Shown piece after piece: positions 53,501 to 63,300 of a stretch of DNA of 64,000 nt. Where the stretch lies: assembly GCA_016787565.1 (NCBI GenBank), contig JAEUUG010000011.1, positions 19,188 to 83,187 on the forward strand. The letters are read 5' to 3'. A program made the translations under genes and the position numbers. The stretch comes from Cyclobacteriaceae bacterium (GTDB taxonomy: Bacteria; Bacteroidota; Bacteroidia; Cytophagales; Cyclobacteriaceae). The notes under the pieces were generated by a model. The model saw nothing but the letters and a program-made list of their open reading frames with translations, had not been told where the DNA came from and did not search any database. The first letter of the stretch is position 1, and the number at the start of each line of letters is the position of its first letter.

Positions 53501-54001
53501 GATCCCGTAGCGGCCCAAACCTACCTGAAAACAATTCGTCAAAATGCCAACACCATGCAGGAAAGCATGAGCGACATGGTGTGGGCCATCAATCCGGAAA
53601 ATGACACACTCGAAAAAGTAATCATCCGCATGAAAGAATTTGCTGCTGAAATTCTGGAACCGCTCGACATTCAGTATGAATTTCTGGAAGACGGTGATTT
53701 CTCTCGATCCAAAATGGACCTTGCTACACGAAAAGATTTTTTCCTGATTTTTAAGGAAGCTGTAAACAATGCAGCCAAGTATAGTCAGTGTAAAACATTT
53801 ACCGTAGAACTGAAACGGTATGCGCATGGAATTATGATGCGTATCCGCGATGACGGAAATGGATTTGATGCTTCCGCGATTACTGGAGGTAACGGAATCA
53901 AAAACATGAAATACCGGGCTGGTACTATTAAGGCTTCCTTACAGATAGAATCTGTTTCCGGGGCAGGAACAACCATTCAATTGGAAACTCCTATCACATG
54001 A
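50534..54001 (+). CDS. Propeller-type sensor histidine kinase (GAF, HisKA_3/NarX type)
   Basis: Signal peptide about 1-22 (MKTQTLKLLFL...GFAVAQ), two stretches of propeller blades (WIGTQNGLNRYDG, WIGTTLGLFSFD, NVWVATTSGGVSKY, NVWLASNKGLTHIKP), a Y_Y_Y domain (about 690-760), a membrane segment near 766-789, a GAF domain (about 805-955), a HisKA_3 helix pair with H968 in ARDLHDDMGSTLSS, and HATPase_c with EAVNNAAKYS, DDGNGFD and GGNGIKNMKYRA. 1155 residues. Start ATG at 50534. The response regulator follows 38 bases downstream, so the pair forms a full two-component system. Confidence 0.93.
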   Translation: MKTQTLKLLFLISTLPGFAVAQTHHFEKLTEFHGLSDNRVTCFMKDRTGFMWIGTQNGLNRYDGHTFKIYRPGQKKQTLSHEHINDVEEDNDGRLWIATWNGLNVLDPKTDSLYVFSPDEDAYRQKKTKIASNMIWDSYIDKAGRIWLAPDARDLCYYDPIVDEFTYFPWREFVNTELPQYSSAYKSIHKIKRKSDHELWIGTTLGLFSFDIASKKFYYHGGEAVVDFVALEYDTLQQRVYFGQQKLFALDVAENIASEIKSSVNTTPVGQRAPSLLIPSLAGLWSVNKTTLQATLLPQNSKNSFTLHHEPVNTVFVDRDLVWVGGASGITLYDNNLNIFPFVRVFPETVSPKPGSIYFVLDHDRDDAYYISSYTENCLIIIDKKSGDRQVVSTIQGKPLLKCTKIIEDSQQRLWILTEKSIFISDPTHRHFSMFPFPATEDNYRFVDMVEDTEGNFWFASLSYGIYQYTSKNNSWKFFEQDPNSLFTDRPTGLLLDPTHHALWIADFSFGVFRHDLITKAFKYHGMNSKDPRFLQSSLSNALALDKEGNVWVATTSGGVSKYLQDKKEFITYSMESGLPENSMDAIQADLHGNVWLASNKGLTHIKPNGEVIRHYDQNSGLPYNNFNTPFSTNARGEVMIGMRNGFLKFHPDSLVVRSADFPVVITLAQQGNRAIDSTVPHQFSYNQNEFTFHYAALTYSLPGEVTYFYMLEGYDKNWINPGHDHTARYTNLSDGAYTFLVRAIDHSGKPSANVARISFSIYPPFWKQVWFLALLVIIGSTSIYLWIRSLQRKIQSQKILNQVATSLYGQNTIEGIFWTVAKNCIELLHFEDCVVYLHQEDRGVLIQKAAAGPKSQEPYQILNPMEIKIGKGIVGSVALHGKAEIIRNTTKDNRYIVDDQPRFSEIAVPILVEGKVFGVIDSEHPQKNYYRKWHLHMVTEIAAICSVKIERYFIEEQIRSKVARDLHDDMGSTLSSIKIMSNIALEKNDPVAAQTYLKTIRQNANTMQESMSDMVWAINPENDTLEKVIIRMKEFAAEILEPLDIQYEFLEDGDFSRSKMDLATRKDFFLIFKEAVNNAAKYSQCKTFTVELKRYAHGIMMRIRDDGNGFDASAITGGNGIKNMKYRAGTIKASLQIESVSGAGTTIQLETPIT

Positions 54002-54039
54002 TTGAGGTATTTCTTTAAACCTGTATCCGCTTACCTTGC

Positions 54040-54675
54040 ATGATGCCCATCCGAATCCTTACCTATGAAGACAACCAGCAACTTCGCGAAAGTGTTGTTG
54101 CCATGCTTTCCCTTTCGACTGACTTTATTCTTGTCGGAAGTTTTGGTGATGTGTTGAAAGTGGAACAACAGGTAAAAGAACTAAAGCCCGATTTGATTCT
54201 GATGGATATTGATCTTCCAGGCATGAACGGCATTGAAGCCGTGAAAAAAGTAAGGTTGTTCAATGCATGGGTACACATCATCATGCTTACGGTTTTTGAT
54301 GACAACAAACATGTTGTGGATGCCATCTGTGCGGGGGCATCTGGTTATTTGCTAAAGATGCACATTCCGGAAAAATTAATGGAGTCTGTGAATGAGGTTA
54401 TTCAGGGTGGCGCACCCATGAGTCCGGGCATTGCCCGCATGGTGATTGCCAAACTGCAACAACTACCCGAACAATCCAACACCTATCAACTCACTGCGCG
54501 CGAAAAGGAAATTCTTTCCAGTTTATCGAAAGGCAACAGCTATAAACTGATCGCGGCACAATTCAACATCAGCATTGATACGGTGCGTACCCACATCAAA
54601 CACATTTACGATAAGCTCCAGGTAAGGAGCCAGACGGAGGCTGTATCAAAAGCGATTCATGAAAAGTTGGTATAG
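54040..54675 (+). CDS. LuxR/NarL-type response regulator
   Basis: Receiver domain (about 1-125) with phospho-acceptor D56 in LILMDIDLPGMNG and conserved LTVFD and LLKMHIP (Lys 115 region), then a LuxR-type HTH (about 145-205, LTAREKEILSSLSKGNSYKLIAAQFNISIDTVRTHIKHIYDKLQV). This is the natural partner of the HisKA_3 kinase just upstream. Targets are unknown; nothing in the window shows an obvious matching operator. ATG at 54040 or 54043. Confidence 0.95.
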   Translation: MMPIRILTYEDNQQLRESVVAMLSLSTDFILVGSFGDVLKVEQQVKELKPDLILMDIDLPGMNGIEAVKKVRLFNAWVHIIMLTVFDDNKHVVDAICAGASGYLLKMHIPEKLMESVNEVIQGGAPMSPGIARMVIAKLQQLPEQSNTYQLTAREKEILSSLSKGNSYKLIAAQFNISIDTVRTHIKHIYDKLQVRSQTEAVSKAIHEKLV

Positions 54676-54741
54676 CGGAATGTCATTCAACATGGCAACG
54701 ATCAACAAGTGTGTTTAAATTCAGAAACCGATTAACAGCCT

Positions 54742-55989
54742 ATGTCACTAACTGCACAACCTACGTTGCAACATGAGCGAGCCGACATCCTCGATATACT
54801 GCGAGGTTTTGCCTTGTTAGGCGTTCTGCTAGATAACCTCTATGGTTTTACCGGTTATGGTTTTTTTTCGCCAGCACAGCGGGAGGCCCTCTCAACGTAC
54901 TATCCCGATATCGCGCTCGCGTTGAGTGAAATTGCTTTTATCCATGGAAAGTTTTACTCACTGTTCTCCATACTCTTCGGAATAGGATTTTCCATCATTC
55001 TCATTCGGAACGAACAAAGGGGAATTAATCCGCTCCTTATTTTTTACAAGCGACTTGGTATACTGGCTTTGATTGGACTAGCCCACCTGTTGCTACTATG
55101 GGAAGGAGACATTCTGTTGCTTTATGCTGTGGTGGGTTTTTCGCTCCCACTCTTTAGAAAATGCACTGACAAAACCGTGTTAATATGGGCTTTAGCATTG
55201 ATTCTATCACCCATTTTAATTGATATTGTAAAAGTATTGTTGGATGTAAAACCAGGCGCCTTTTTAGAAGTGTTGGCTCAAGGCATCGATTCGAGAAACG
55301 GACTTCCAACTGACGAAAGCTTTTCGAAGTATCTCTATAAAGAAGGAAGTGGATGGACCGAATGGCGCAACTGGCAACAATCGGGCTTGTATTACCGCTA
55401 TGCCTACATCATTGAAAGTAACCGGATACCAAAAGTGCTGGGTCTGTTTCTGTTAGGATTTTATATCGGCAGAAAAATGATGTATGCCAATCTCCATCAA
55501 CATGTAGAACTTCTGATCAACATCCGAAAATGGGGATTTATTGTCGGCATACCCCTCAGCATCGGAATGGCTATTTTTGAAATTGATGGAAAAGCTATTC
55601 CCAATCCACTGGGATTAATCGACACAGTGCTGTACGCCCTCAGTGTAGTACCCCTAAGCCTGGCGATAGCAGCTTCTATATGTTTGTACTGGTTAAAAAC
55701 AAAAGGAAACACCCGGTGGAACAAATTGGCACCGGTTGGTCGTATGGCGCTGACCAATTACCTGATGCAAACCGGATTCGGTATCCTTATTTTTTATGGA
55801 GTTGGGTTTGGATTTGGAGGCAATATCGGACCTACGTTTTATTTCCCGATTGGCTTGGGTATTTATGTTTTCCAAATCTTGTACAGTAACTGGTGGTTTA
55901 AATATTTTCATTTTGGACCGATGGAATGGATATGGCGTCAGTTGACGTATGGAAAAACCCTACGTCTTAGGAAAAATCACAAAACCTGA
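54742..55989 (+). CDS. DUF418 integral membrane protein
   Basis: About nine or ten membrane segments in 415 residues, with the DUF418 opening ERADILDILRGFALLGVLLDN and the C-terminal GRMALTNYLMQTGFGILIFYGVGFGFG, plus an RQLTYGKTLRLRK end. Function of the family is unproven; some members are linked to transport. It stands alone after the response regulator gap of 66 bases and could be a target or a neighbour only. Confidence 0.88.
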   Translation: MSLTAQPTLQHERADILDILRGFALLGVLLDNLYGFTGYGFFSPAQREALSTYYPDIALALSEIAFIHGKFYSLFSILFGIGFSIILIRNEQRGINPLLIFYKRLGILALIGLAHLLLLWEGDILLLYAVVGFSLPLFRKCTDKTVLIWALALILSPILIDIVKVLLDVKPGAFLEVLAQGIDSRNGLPTDESFSKYLYKEGSGWTEWRNWQQSGLYYRYAYIIESNRIPKVLGLFLLGFYIGRKMMYANLHQHVELLINIRKWGFIVGIPLSIGMAIFEIDGKAIPNPLGLIDTVLYALSVVPLSLAIAASICLYWLKTKGNTRWNKLAPVGRMALTNYLMQTGFGILIFYGVGFGFGGNIGPTFYFPIGLGIYVFQILYSNWWFKYFHFGPMEWIWRQLTYGKTLRLRKNHKT

Positions 55990-56031
55990 ACGCCAGGTAG
56001 ATATCCTGTCATGAATGTCCTTTACCAACTC

Positions 56032-56047
56032 TCACATCAATATGTGA
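56032..56047. promoter_or_regulatory. Palindrome TCACAT-N4-ATGTGA upstream of the cytochrome gene
   Basis: Six-base arms around CAAT, 56 bases before the ATG at 56103. A second copy with CATC as spacer lies at 59089-59104. The arms are the reverse of a CRP/FNR site (TGTGA-N6-TCACA). A regulator-binding site is possible; a small hairpin is the alternative. Confidence 0.35.
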
Positions 56048-56102
56048 TTCTCTAAAAATGTATTCACCTTATATTGTAACGGCTTGCCCAACTCATTAAA
56101 AA

Positions 56103-57632
56103 ATGAAAATAAAACTTAAACCCATCATTATTTTGGCGCTTGGTATGGCTGCCCTTAGTTTTTCATTCATTCAAACCTGGCAACACTATGATCTTGAAAT
56201 TCCGCGCATCTGGACAACCAAAGCCCTGAAGGATTGGGAATTGCCCAATGCGAACCCGGCATTTACAGTTGAACCTGTAAGCGAAGAGTTTTATTATGCT
56301 TTGCCCGAGCGGGTAATTTATAAAACCTACCCGGTGTATCATCCCGATTATGAGCCAGAAGGTTATTGGGAATGGCTGCATGAACAAGATGCTCAAATTG
56401 TATTTGATCCAGCGCAACTTAAAACCGAAGCAGACTGGATTAAAGCGGGCGAATTATTGTTTGACTATCCTATTGATACACTAGGCGCAGTTATTAGTGC
56501 GAAGCATGTGCGCAGCAAAGAGTTTTATACTGCTTCCGGAATGCCCATAACACCAGATGGTATTATGCCATTTGTTCAATGGGTGGTGGCAGGCAAAGGG
56601 AAAGTCTATCTCGGAAATTTATCTTGCGCCATGTGCCACACACGTGTAATGCCCGATGGCAGTACGATAAAGGGTGCACAAGGCAATTGGTCGGGCGATA
56701 AAGCTTTTGCTTACGGGCTTGAATCAAATGGCGCATCAGAAGGAGATGTGCAGGCCATCACGCGTTTTTTATTCAGCAGTCCATGGGCAGCAGGTGATCC
56801 GCACGGTAAACTACTCGCCAGCGGAAAGGAAGAAATTATTGCTGCCTACAAAGCCGTTCCGGAAGGTGCCTTCGGCAGGCAGGGAACCAGTATCTTGTAT
56901 CCTCCGCAAGCGCCCAACCTGATTGGTGTGAAAGACAGAAAATATTTAGATCATGGTGGGCTAAGTCAGCATAGAAGCATAGAAGACATGATGCGCTACA
57001 TCGCCATGAACCAGTCGCTCGACTTTTTGAATTTCTATGGTGATTATAATCCGATTGGACTAACCAAACAAGAATTAAACAACGGAAAGCCCATCATCTT
57101 TCCCGGAACATACGACCGGCATTCTGAAGCACAGTTGTTAGCCATCGCCAAATATGTATATTCACTTACACCACCGGAGAATCCGAACAAGCCCAGCGCA
57201 CTTAGTGAAAAAGGAAAAATAATTTTTGCTGAACAAGGTTGTGTTACCTGCCATACGCCTCCCCTTTTTACCAATAATAAACTTACCCCTGCCGATGGTT
57301 TTGCTATCCCTGATGCGCATTACAGCAAATACAACATCTTTGATATATCCGTAGGTACCGACCCCGGTTACACGATGAATACCCGTAGAGGAACAGGATA
57401 TTATAAAGTGCCATCCTTGTTAGGCCTATGGTATCGCGGGCCCTTTTTGCACGATGCTTCGTTAGCGAAACTGGAAGATTTATTTGACTCTGCCAGATTG
57501 AAAGATGATTATGTGCCCACTGGTTTCAAACCCCATAATGTGAAAACCAAAGCCGTACCCGGTCATGAGTTTGGGATAGACTTAACTAAAGCAGATAAAG
57601 GAGCGTTGATTGCCTACCTCTTAACCTTGTAA
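56103..57632 (+). CDS. Di-haem c-type cytochrome, cytochrome-c-peroxidase-like
   Basis: Exported haem protein. An N-terminal hydrophobic segment (about 7-22) acts as signal or anchor. Two CxxCH haem sites: C175-x-x-C178-H179 (SCAMCH) and C380-x-x-C383-H384 (GCVTCH), about 205 residues apart. Motifs YKVPSLLGLWYRGPFLHDASLAKLEDLF near the C-terminus fit di-haem peroxidase/MauG-type proteins. 509 residues, longer than MauG. The substrate is not known. YceI follows after 3 bases in the same transcript. Confidence 0.85.
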   Translation: MKIKLKPIIILALGMAALSFSFIQTWQHYDLEIPRIWTTKALKDWELPNANPAFTVEPVSEEFYYALPERVIYKTYPVYHPDYEPEGYWEWLHEQDAQIVFDPAQLKTEADWIKAGELLFDYPIDTLGAVISAKHVRSKEFYTASGMPITPDGIMPFVQWVVAGKGKVYLGNLSCAMCHTRVMPDGSTIKGAQGNWSGDKAFAYGLESNGASEGDVQAITRFLFSSPWAAGDPHGKLLASGKEEIIAAYKAVPEGAFGRQGTSILYPPQAPNLIGVKDRKYLDHGGLSQHRSIEDMMRYIAMNQSLDFLNFYGDYNPIGLTKQELNNGKPIIFPGTYDRHSEAQLLAIAKYVYSLTPPENPNKPSALSEKGKIIFAEQGCVTCHTPPLFTNNKLTPADGFAIPDAHYSKYNIFDISVGTDPGYTMNTRRGTGYYKVPSLLGLWYRGPFLHDASLAKLEDLFDSARLKDDYVPTGFKPHNVKTKAVPGHEFGIDLTKADKGALIAYLLTL

Positions 57633-57635
57633 GAC

Positions 57636-58151
57636 ATGAAGCCGATTTATTTAATCATCACACTCTTAACTTCTTTTTTCAGCACAACTATTGAAAAAGG
57701 AGTTGAGCCCATTCGCTTCGAAATCAAGAATGCAGGCATTACGGTGAATGGTACCATCAGCAATTGGGAATTTGATATTGTTTGGGATGCAAAAAAATTA
57801 AGTAATTGCAAAATCAACGGACAAGCTAATCCAACATCCATCGATACCGGAATAAAATTACGCGACAAACATTTGCAAGGCCGGCAATACTTTCATGCAG
57901 AGAAGTTTCCTGTCATCAGCCTGCAATCCAAAAAAATTGTATCCACAAGAAAAGGTAACTACAACGGAATTTTTGAAGTGCAAATCAGAGATGTTAAAAA
58001 AGAGATTGAAATTCCGTTTTCAGTCGTAACAAGGAGTGGTAAACAAAATTTCAAAGCGGAGTTCAACATCAATAGACTGGATTTTAACCTTGGTGAATCA
58101 AGTCTGGTATTGGGTGACGAAGTAAAGGTGTTCATTGAGTGCTCTATTTAG
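57636..58151 (+). CDS. YceI family periplasmic lipid-binding protein
   Basis: Lipocalin-like beta-barrel that binds isoprenoid lipids in characterised members. Signal segment about 1-20, then GITVNGTISNWEFDIVWD, GIKLRDKHLQGRQYFHAEKFPVISLQSKKI and IPFSVVTRSGKQNFKAEFNINRLDFNLGESS. 171 residues. The 3-base gap to the cytochrome gene suggests that the two work together, as YceI often accompanies cytochromes. Confidence 0.88.
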   Translation: MKPIYLIITLLTSFFSTTIEKGVEPIRFEIKNAGITVNGTISNWEFDIVWDAKKLSNCKINGQANPTSIDTGIKLRDKHLQGRQYFHAEKFPVISLQSKKIVSTRKGNYNGIFEVQIRDVKKEIEIPFSVVTRSGKQNFKAEFNINRLDFNLGESSLVLGDEVKVFIECSI

Positions 58152-58356
58152 TTTATATGTCATTTTTTCTGACTACAATTGATGAAGTGAAGTAGTTTAA
58201 ATGTGATTGTACGTCTGAAAAAGAAGGACTTTTTTATTTTAGCCTCATTCCTCCTTTCCTTGTTCTTTTTTTGCCTTTCTAGATAATCTCCTGCGTGAAC
58301 CCGCTAAAGAATTGGTTAGAATATTTTAGTAAACAAAAACTAGTAGCGATACGAAT
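58152..58356. other. 205-base intergenic region
   Basis: AT-rich, with long T runs (from 58228 and 58263). No gene, clear terminator or consensus promoter was identified. Confidence 0.5.
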
Positions 58357-58974
58357 ATGAAGAGAAACTATTTTTTCATAGTTAGCATGATTCTACTTGG
58401 GCTATCTTTTTTTGCCTTCTCCGATAATCTCATTACCGATGTTGGCCAAAAAAGTAATTCCGATCCAAAGTTTATCATTCATGGCCTGTTTTGTTTTGCA
58501 TGGTTCTCGCTACTGGTATTTCAAACATTTTATATTAGAAAAGGTGATTACACTACACACAGAAGACTAGGTATTATCGGTGGATGGATTGCAGCAGGAG
58601 TTTTTATCAGCACAGTATATGTATTCATTGTCATTTTTGATAGCTGGGGTGAGATGTGGTTTGTAGCCAAAGCCAATCGGTTCTTTATGGCGAGTTATGC
58701 ATTACTCATCGTACTCGCTTTTGTCAACAAAGCGAACGGAGTAAAACACAAACGTTATATTTATCTGGCAACGATTTACATGCTTGGTCCCATTTTAGAT
58801 CGTGTGGCCGGCAAACTGGATTGGGACGAGATTATTTTCAATTCAATAGTGTGGAACCTGCTCTTCATTTCCCTATTTTTTTACGACTGGAAATCGCTTG
58901 GAAAAGTACATCCTATCAGTTGGATTGGATACGGCTGGTTTTATCTGGTGTGGGTTATTGCTCTGTTTACTTAA
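58357..58974 (+). CDS. Uncharacterised multi-pass membrane protein, 205 aa
   Basis: Six to seven hydrophobic segments with conserved charged and His residues at membrane borders (FIIHGLFCFAWFSLLVFQTFYIRKGDYTTHRRLGIIGGWIAAGVF). The HRRLG motif with upstream H and W residues appears in a family of small uncharacterised membrane proteins in Bacteroidota and Sphingomonads. Possible haem or quinone binding is only a guess. ATG at 58357. Confidence 0.8.
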   Translation: MKRNYFFIVSMILLGLSFFAFSDNLITDVGQKSNSDPKFIIHGLFCFAWFSLLVFQTFYIRKGDYTTHRRLGIIGGWIAAGVFISTVYVFIVIFDSWGEMWFVAKANRFFMASYALLIVLAFVNKANGVKHKRYIYLATIYMLGPILDRVAGKLDWDEIIFNSIVWNLLFISLFFYDWKSLGKVHPISWIGYGWFYLVWVIALFT

Positions 58975-59088
58975 CTCATTGCAAACTATTGCTGTTCGGG
59001 ATTCTAAATCCTTTTCTACCAATCGTTTGACACTGCAACTGAAAAGCAAGAACAGCAGGACGCAACAGTGTTACGATTTATCTCCTCC

Positions 59089-59104
59089 TCACATCATCAT
59101 GTGA
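59089..59104. promoter_or_regulatory. Second TCACAT-N4-ATGTGA palindrome
   Basis: Same arms as 56032-56047 with CATC between them. It lies about 115 bases before the lipoprotein gene at 59205. Both copies share CTCACATCA, two variable bases, then ATGTGAT. Confidence 0.35.
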
Positions 59105-59204
59105 TAGTAAACTGCCTTAATTCTGCTGAACTTTCGTGCATGAAAGACCCTCTCATTTTTATTACCCGAAAAAGTTCACTCCGGGAATTTGGATTGCATC
59201 TAGA

Positions 59205-59669
59205 ATGGACAAAAAGGCACATGATATGGTAACTCGAATTTTCATTTTTAGCCTCATATTGGTTGTAGGAGGTGCTGCATCAATTTCCTGCTCTGAAGAT
59301 ATTCCAGATTGCCCATCGCGGATGTGCATCGTGGCCGGTGGCTGGCAACTCACTGAAGTGTATGTTGACAACGTGAAAGACAACAGTGACCTGAGTCAGT
59401 TCAGGTTATTTCTAACCATGCCTTCACCCACCACCGCCACCACTTCCGTTTTTAGTCGCGTTCAGCCGAGTGGCAATACTGATGATGGATCATGGTCGCT
59501 CGAAAACAATGAAACGATTCTGAGACTCCTGCCCGACAATGACCCGGCCTTTATGGAAGATTGGATTATTGAAAGCATGACACCGCGGAAAATGGTGCTG
59601 ATCATTAATCGTGACACCGGCATCAAAGCCGGCCCCAGCAAAATTGAATTCATCCTCGAACCATTTTAA
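59205..59669 (+). CDS. Lipoprotein, lipocalin-like, 154 aa
   Basis: Hydrophobic stretch IFIFSLILVVGG then SISC as a plausible lipobox, followed by EDIPDCPSRMCIVAGGWQLTEVYVDN and a beta-rich body (GSWSLENNETILRLLPDND). The GGWQLTEVYVD segment resembles lipocalin-like domains of Bacteroidota lipoproteins. Start ATG at 59205 or 59226; the second gives the shorter n-region. It is followed after 11 bases by an outer-membrane protein gene. Confidence 0.7.
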   Translation: MDKKAHDMVTRIFIFSLILVVGGAASISCSEDIPDCPSRMCIVAGGWQLTEVYVDNVKDNSDLSQFRLFLTMPSPTTATTSVFSRVQPSGNTDDGSWSLENNETILRLLPDNDPAFMEDWIIESMTPRKMVLIINRDTGIKAGPSKIEFILEPF

Positions 59670-59680
59670 ACAAGCAGGCC

Positions 59681-60322
59681 ATGAATCGACTTTACCGAGC
59701 TATCCTTTTCTGCCTTTTATTTTTCTTCCCATTTCTTGTATCAGCACAAATCTGGTACATCGGTGGCAAAGCAGGAGCAAGCTTTTCGAACTATAAAGCC
59801 AAAACACCCTGGAAGGAAGTATCGAATGTGGGGTACACCGTTGGCATCACGGCATACAAGCAGGTGAAAAAAAATTATGGTATCAACCTCGAACTGCAAT
59901 ACATCCAGAAAGGATACTATCATAAAATTTGCAACGACATCTACGACAAACTGGAAGCCAACTACATTGAGTTACCCGTCATGTTCGACTACACCTTTAT
60001 TGTTCCATCACTTCAAAATTTTAAAGGACACCTGAATGCAGGTGTATATGCTGCCTATTGGCTGAGTGGAAAATATAAAATGCAGGGGTTTGACGAAAGT
60101 AGTGAGGATTTTGATTTTAAAGAAAGTGACGCATCACGATTTGACTTCGGTCCCAATGCCGGTGGACGTATTGAATACATTTTAAAAAACGGTAGCCTGT
60201 CGCTTGATTTCCGTTACGAAATCGGAGTACTCGATTTACAAAAACAAATTAACGACAATACCGCCAATACCAATCGCGCCTTTATTGTTGGGTTGAGTTA
60301 CCTGAAGCTGATTGGAAACTAG
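59681..60322 (+). CDS. Outer-membrane beta-barrel protein (PorT-like)
   Basis: Signal peptide 1-23 (ends VSAQ), then about eight amphipathic strands: WYIGGKAGASFSNYKA, VGYTVGITAYKQVKKNYGINLELQYIQKGYYHK, ANYIELPVMFDYTF, FGPNAGGRIEYILKNGSLSLDFRYEIG. This matches the small porin-like outer-membrane barrel family. 213 residues. The ATG of the next gene directly follows its stop codon, with no gap. Confidence 0.85.
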   Translation: MNRLYRAILFCLLFFFPFLVSAQIWYIGGKAGASFSNYKAKTPWKEVSNVGYTVGITAYKQVKKNYGINLELQYIQKGYYHKICNDIYDKLEANYIELPVMFDYTFIVPSLQNFKGHLNAGVYAAYWLSGKYKMQGFDESSEDFDFKESDASRFDFGPNAGGRIEYILKNGSLSLDFRYEIGVLDLQKQINDNTANTNRAFIVGLSYLKLIGN

Positions 60323-63300
60323 ATGTTGAAAGTTATGTGGCAAAAGAAAACAATACTCACCTTTGTTATCCTGTTGCTCACGTTATCGCTCCGGGCACAA
60401 ATCACCAGTACCTTCGATACAGATGCGGATGGGTGGACATTCTTCATTTCAACAGGACTACCTCCCAACCACTCTACCATCGGTGGAAATCCCGCAGGGT
60501 TTGTTTCAAACACCTACACCGCATTTGTTTACAATTATTATATCGGAGCCACACAAGTCTGGAAAGCTCCGGCCAAGTTTTTGGGTAATCAGGTAGCGCG
60601 TTCAATGGACATGAACCTTCGCTTCGATTTGCAACAATCACAAACCGGTGCTTCATCGGATGTCAATGGTGACGTTATTATCAGGAGTGTCAGTAGTTCC
60701 ATCGTTTATTCTTTACCTACAAAACCTGCGGTAGCCCCGGCATGGTCATCGTATTCACTTACGTTGGATGAGACGCAAGGTTGGCGAATGAGTAACGTGG
60801 ATGGTGCTTTAGCAACCCGGAGTCAAATCATTGCCATACTCACCAACATTACCTCCATCGAAATCCGTGGAACATATGCTACAAATGCTACCTACACATC
60901 AGGGCTTGACAATGTAATCCTCGAACAAAAAACATTGACACCCGCTCCGGTAGCAACATCGCTTTCTGTTACACAAGGCAAGCCAGGCGATATTATTAGC
61001 ATTAACGGCTCGGGGTTTAATAGCGACAAGTTTGCCAACACTGTATGGTTTGGTTTTTATGGAAAAGTAAAAGGCGTAGTACAAAACGCAACACCTACGC
61101 GGTTAGATGTAGTAGTTCCGCAGAATGTCGCGTATGGGCCAATAACGATTACAAATAAGGTAACCGGCCTTAGCACACAAACCGCTCCGTTCAATCCGGT
61201 GTTTAATGGGGGCGGTAGAATCATCCCAGCCTCATTCAAACCTAAGTTCGATATCCCAACTATTCTAATAGAATCTATTGCTGCAGCAGATGTGGATGGT
61301 GATGGTTGGATTGACCTGGTTGTAACGAATGACTTCAGTGATCGGGTAATTGATATCTACCGAAATCTTGGGACTGGCGGAACGCTGTCAGCCGCTTCGT
61401 TCGCTGCAAAAGTAAGTTTTACCTACCCAGGTGTAAGTTCCAATGGCACTGGACTTTGGTTTGTTGATCTGGATGGCGATGGAAAATTAGATGCCGTTAC
61501 TTCAACTTCATCGGGCGGAATTGGTCGCTATGTTACCTTTCGCAATACCAGTACACCGGGAAACATTTCATTCGAAGTTCCGGAATATTGGAACGGTGCA
61601 TCAGACGAAAGCCCTATCTCATTTATTGGCGATTTAGATGGCGATGGCCGACCCGAAATGATGTCGGGTGAAGGCGCTATACCGGGCGGTTTTTGGTTCA
61701 ATCAAAACATCAGCACACCCGGCAACATTGAGTTTGGCAGTTGGGTGGCTCCTTTTAGTTTGGCTGTTATCAACGGGTTCACACAGGCGAATGCAGCAGA
61801 CTTAGATGGAGATGGAAAACCAGAATTGATTATCACCAACGGACAAGGGCAGGCAATTGATGTGCTGCAAAATTTTTCTACACCAGGCGCTCCCGTCTTT
61901 ACCCCAGCCTTTCAATTTGGTACCAACCAATACACCAATGCTCCCGTGTTAGTTGCCGATATGAATCTGGACGGCAAAAATGATTTACTTTATAAAACGA
62001 GTGGCGAAGTAGGTTTTCATATCCGGCTTAATACAGATACCGATGGCATACTCACTGCTGCTGACTTTGCTGCTGATCTTATCTTCATTGGCGATCTGTC
62101 GGGGCAAGGCGGAATTTCAATTGCCGATATGAATGGTGATGGCAAGCCCGACATCGTAGCAAGCGATAATACCGACTTTGGTGTTTTTGAAAATGTGTTT
62201 AGCGGAGGTGTATTTGATCTCAACTCACTGGTTCCTGCATATCAATACGAAGCACCAGGTCTCAACACATTCCCGACTCAACCAATAGCGGTTGATCTGA
62301 ATGGAGATGGAAAACCAGAAATATTTGCGGGTATCACCAATGCAGGATCGCCCGATAAGTTTACGATTTATGAAAATGTAAACATAAGTGCTCCGGTCAT
62401 TTCGCTTAATACGGTGGCTCCTCTTTCAGGGCCAATAGGCAGTACCGTAACCATTACCGGAAGTAATTTTTCTACCGTTGCTATTGGGAACATGGTTTGG
62501 TTTGGTGGCGTGAAAGCAACCGTGCTTACAGCAACTGCGAATCAACTTACGGTAACGGTTCCACCCGGTGCCGGCTATGCACCTGTGAGTGTCACGAAAG
62601 CAGAACTCACCTCCACGTATCATCTTCCATTTCAAACTACGTTCTCGCCTGGCGTTACCTTTGATAACACACACTTCGCACCTCCGGTACAATTTACTTT
62701 GGCAAATGCTGATTACGATATTGTTGTTAGCGACCTCGACAATGATGGTTTGCCTGATGTGGTAGCCGAAGGTACGCCACTTTCGGGTTTGACTTCATTA
62801 TTTCGCAACACACATACCAGCGGCCTCATCAGTACAACTTCATTAACCTTGAATGGTACTGTTACTAGTGCGCACAGCCCCAGGCTGGAAGATTTAGATG
62901 GGGATGGATTGATCGACATGATGGGAGCTCGGGGTACGGTGCATAAAAACAACAGCACTACAGGCAATATCTCTTTTCGGGCAGGTGTAGCCATTGCTAA
63001 TGTGGATGGTTTTTTGGCTGCCTTTGCGGATTTTAATCGGGATGGAAAATCCGAGATCGCTGTTACAGGAGCAGCCTTATCAGTGATCTTGGTCGAAAAC
63101 CGTACAGCAAATCTTACGGGAAATTTTACTACCGGAACGTTTTCCTCTTTCGCACCAGGAGTAGTGGTCCCCCGGCCCGGAAACAATGGCACTTTAGTGA
63201 CTGGTGATTTCGACAATGATGGTTACAAGGATATGATCGCTACCAATCCTTTCCTTGATAATATCAGCATCTATAGAAATGCACAGCGGCCGCGTGCCAA

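Noticed and set aside
56032..56047. CRP/FNR binding site
   Set aside because: The arms read TCACAT...ATGTGA, the reverse order of TGTGA-N6-TCACA, so it is not that site type.
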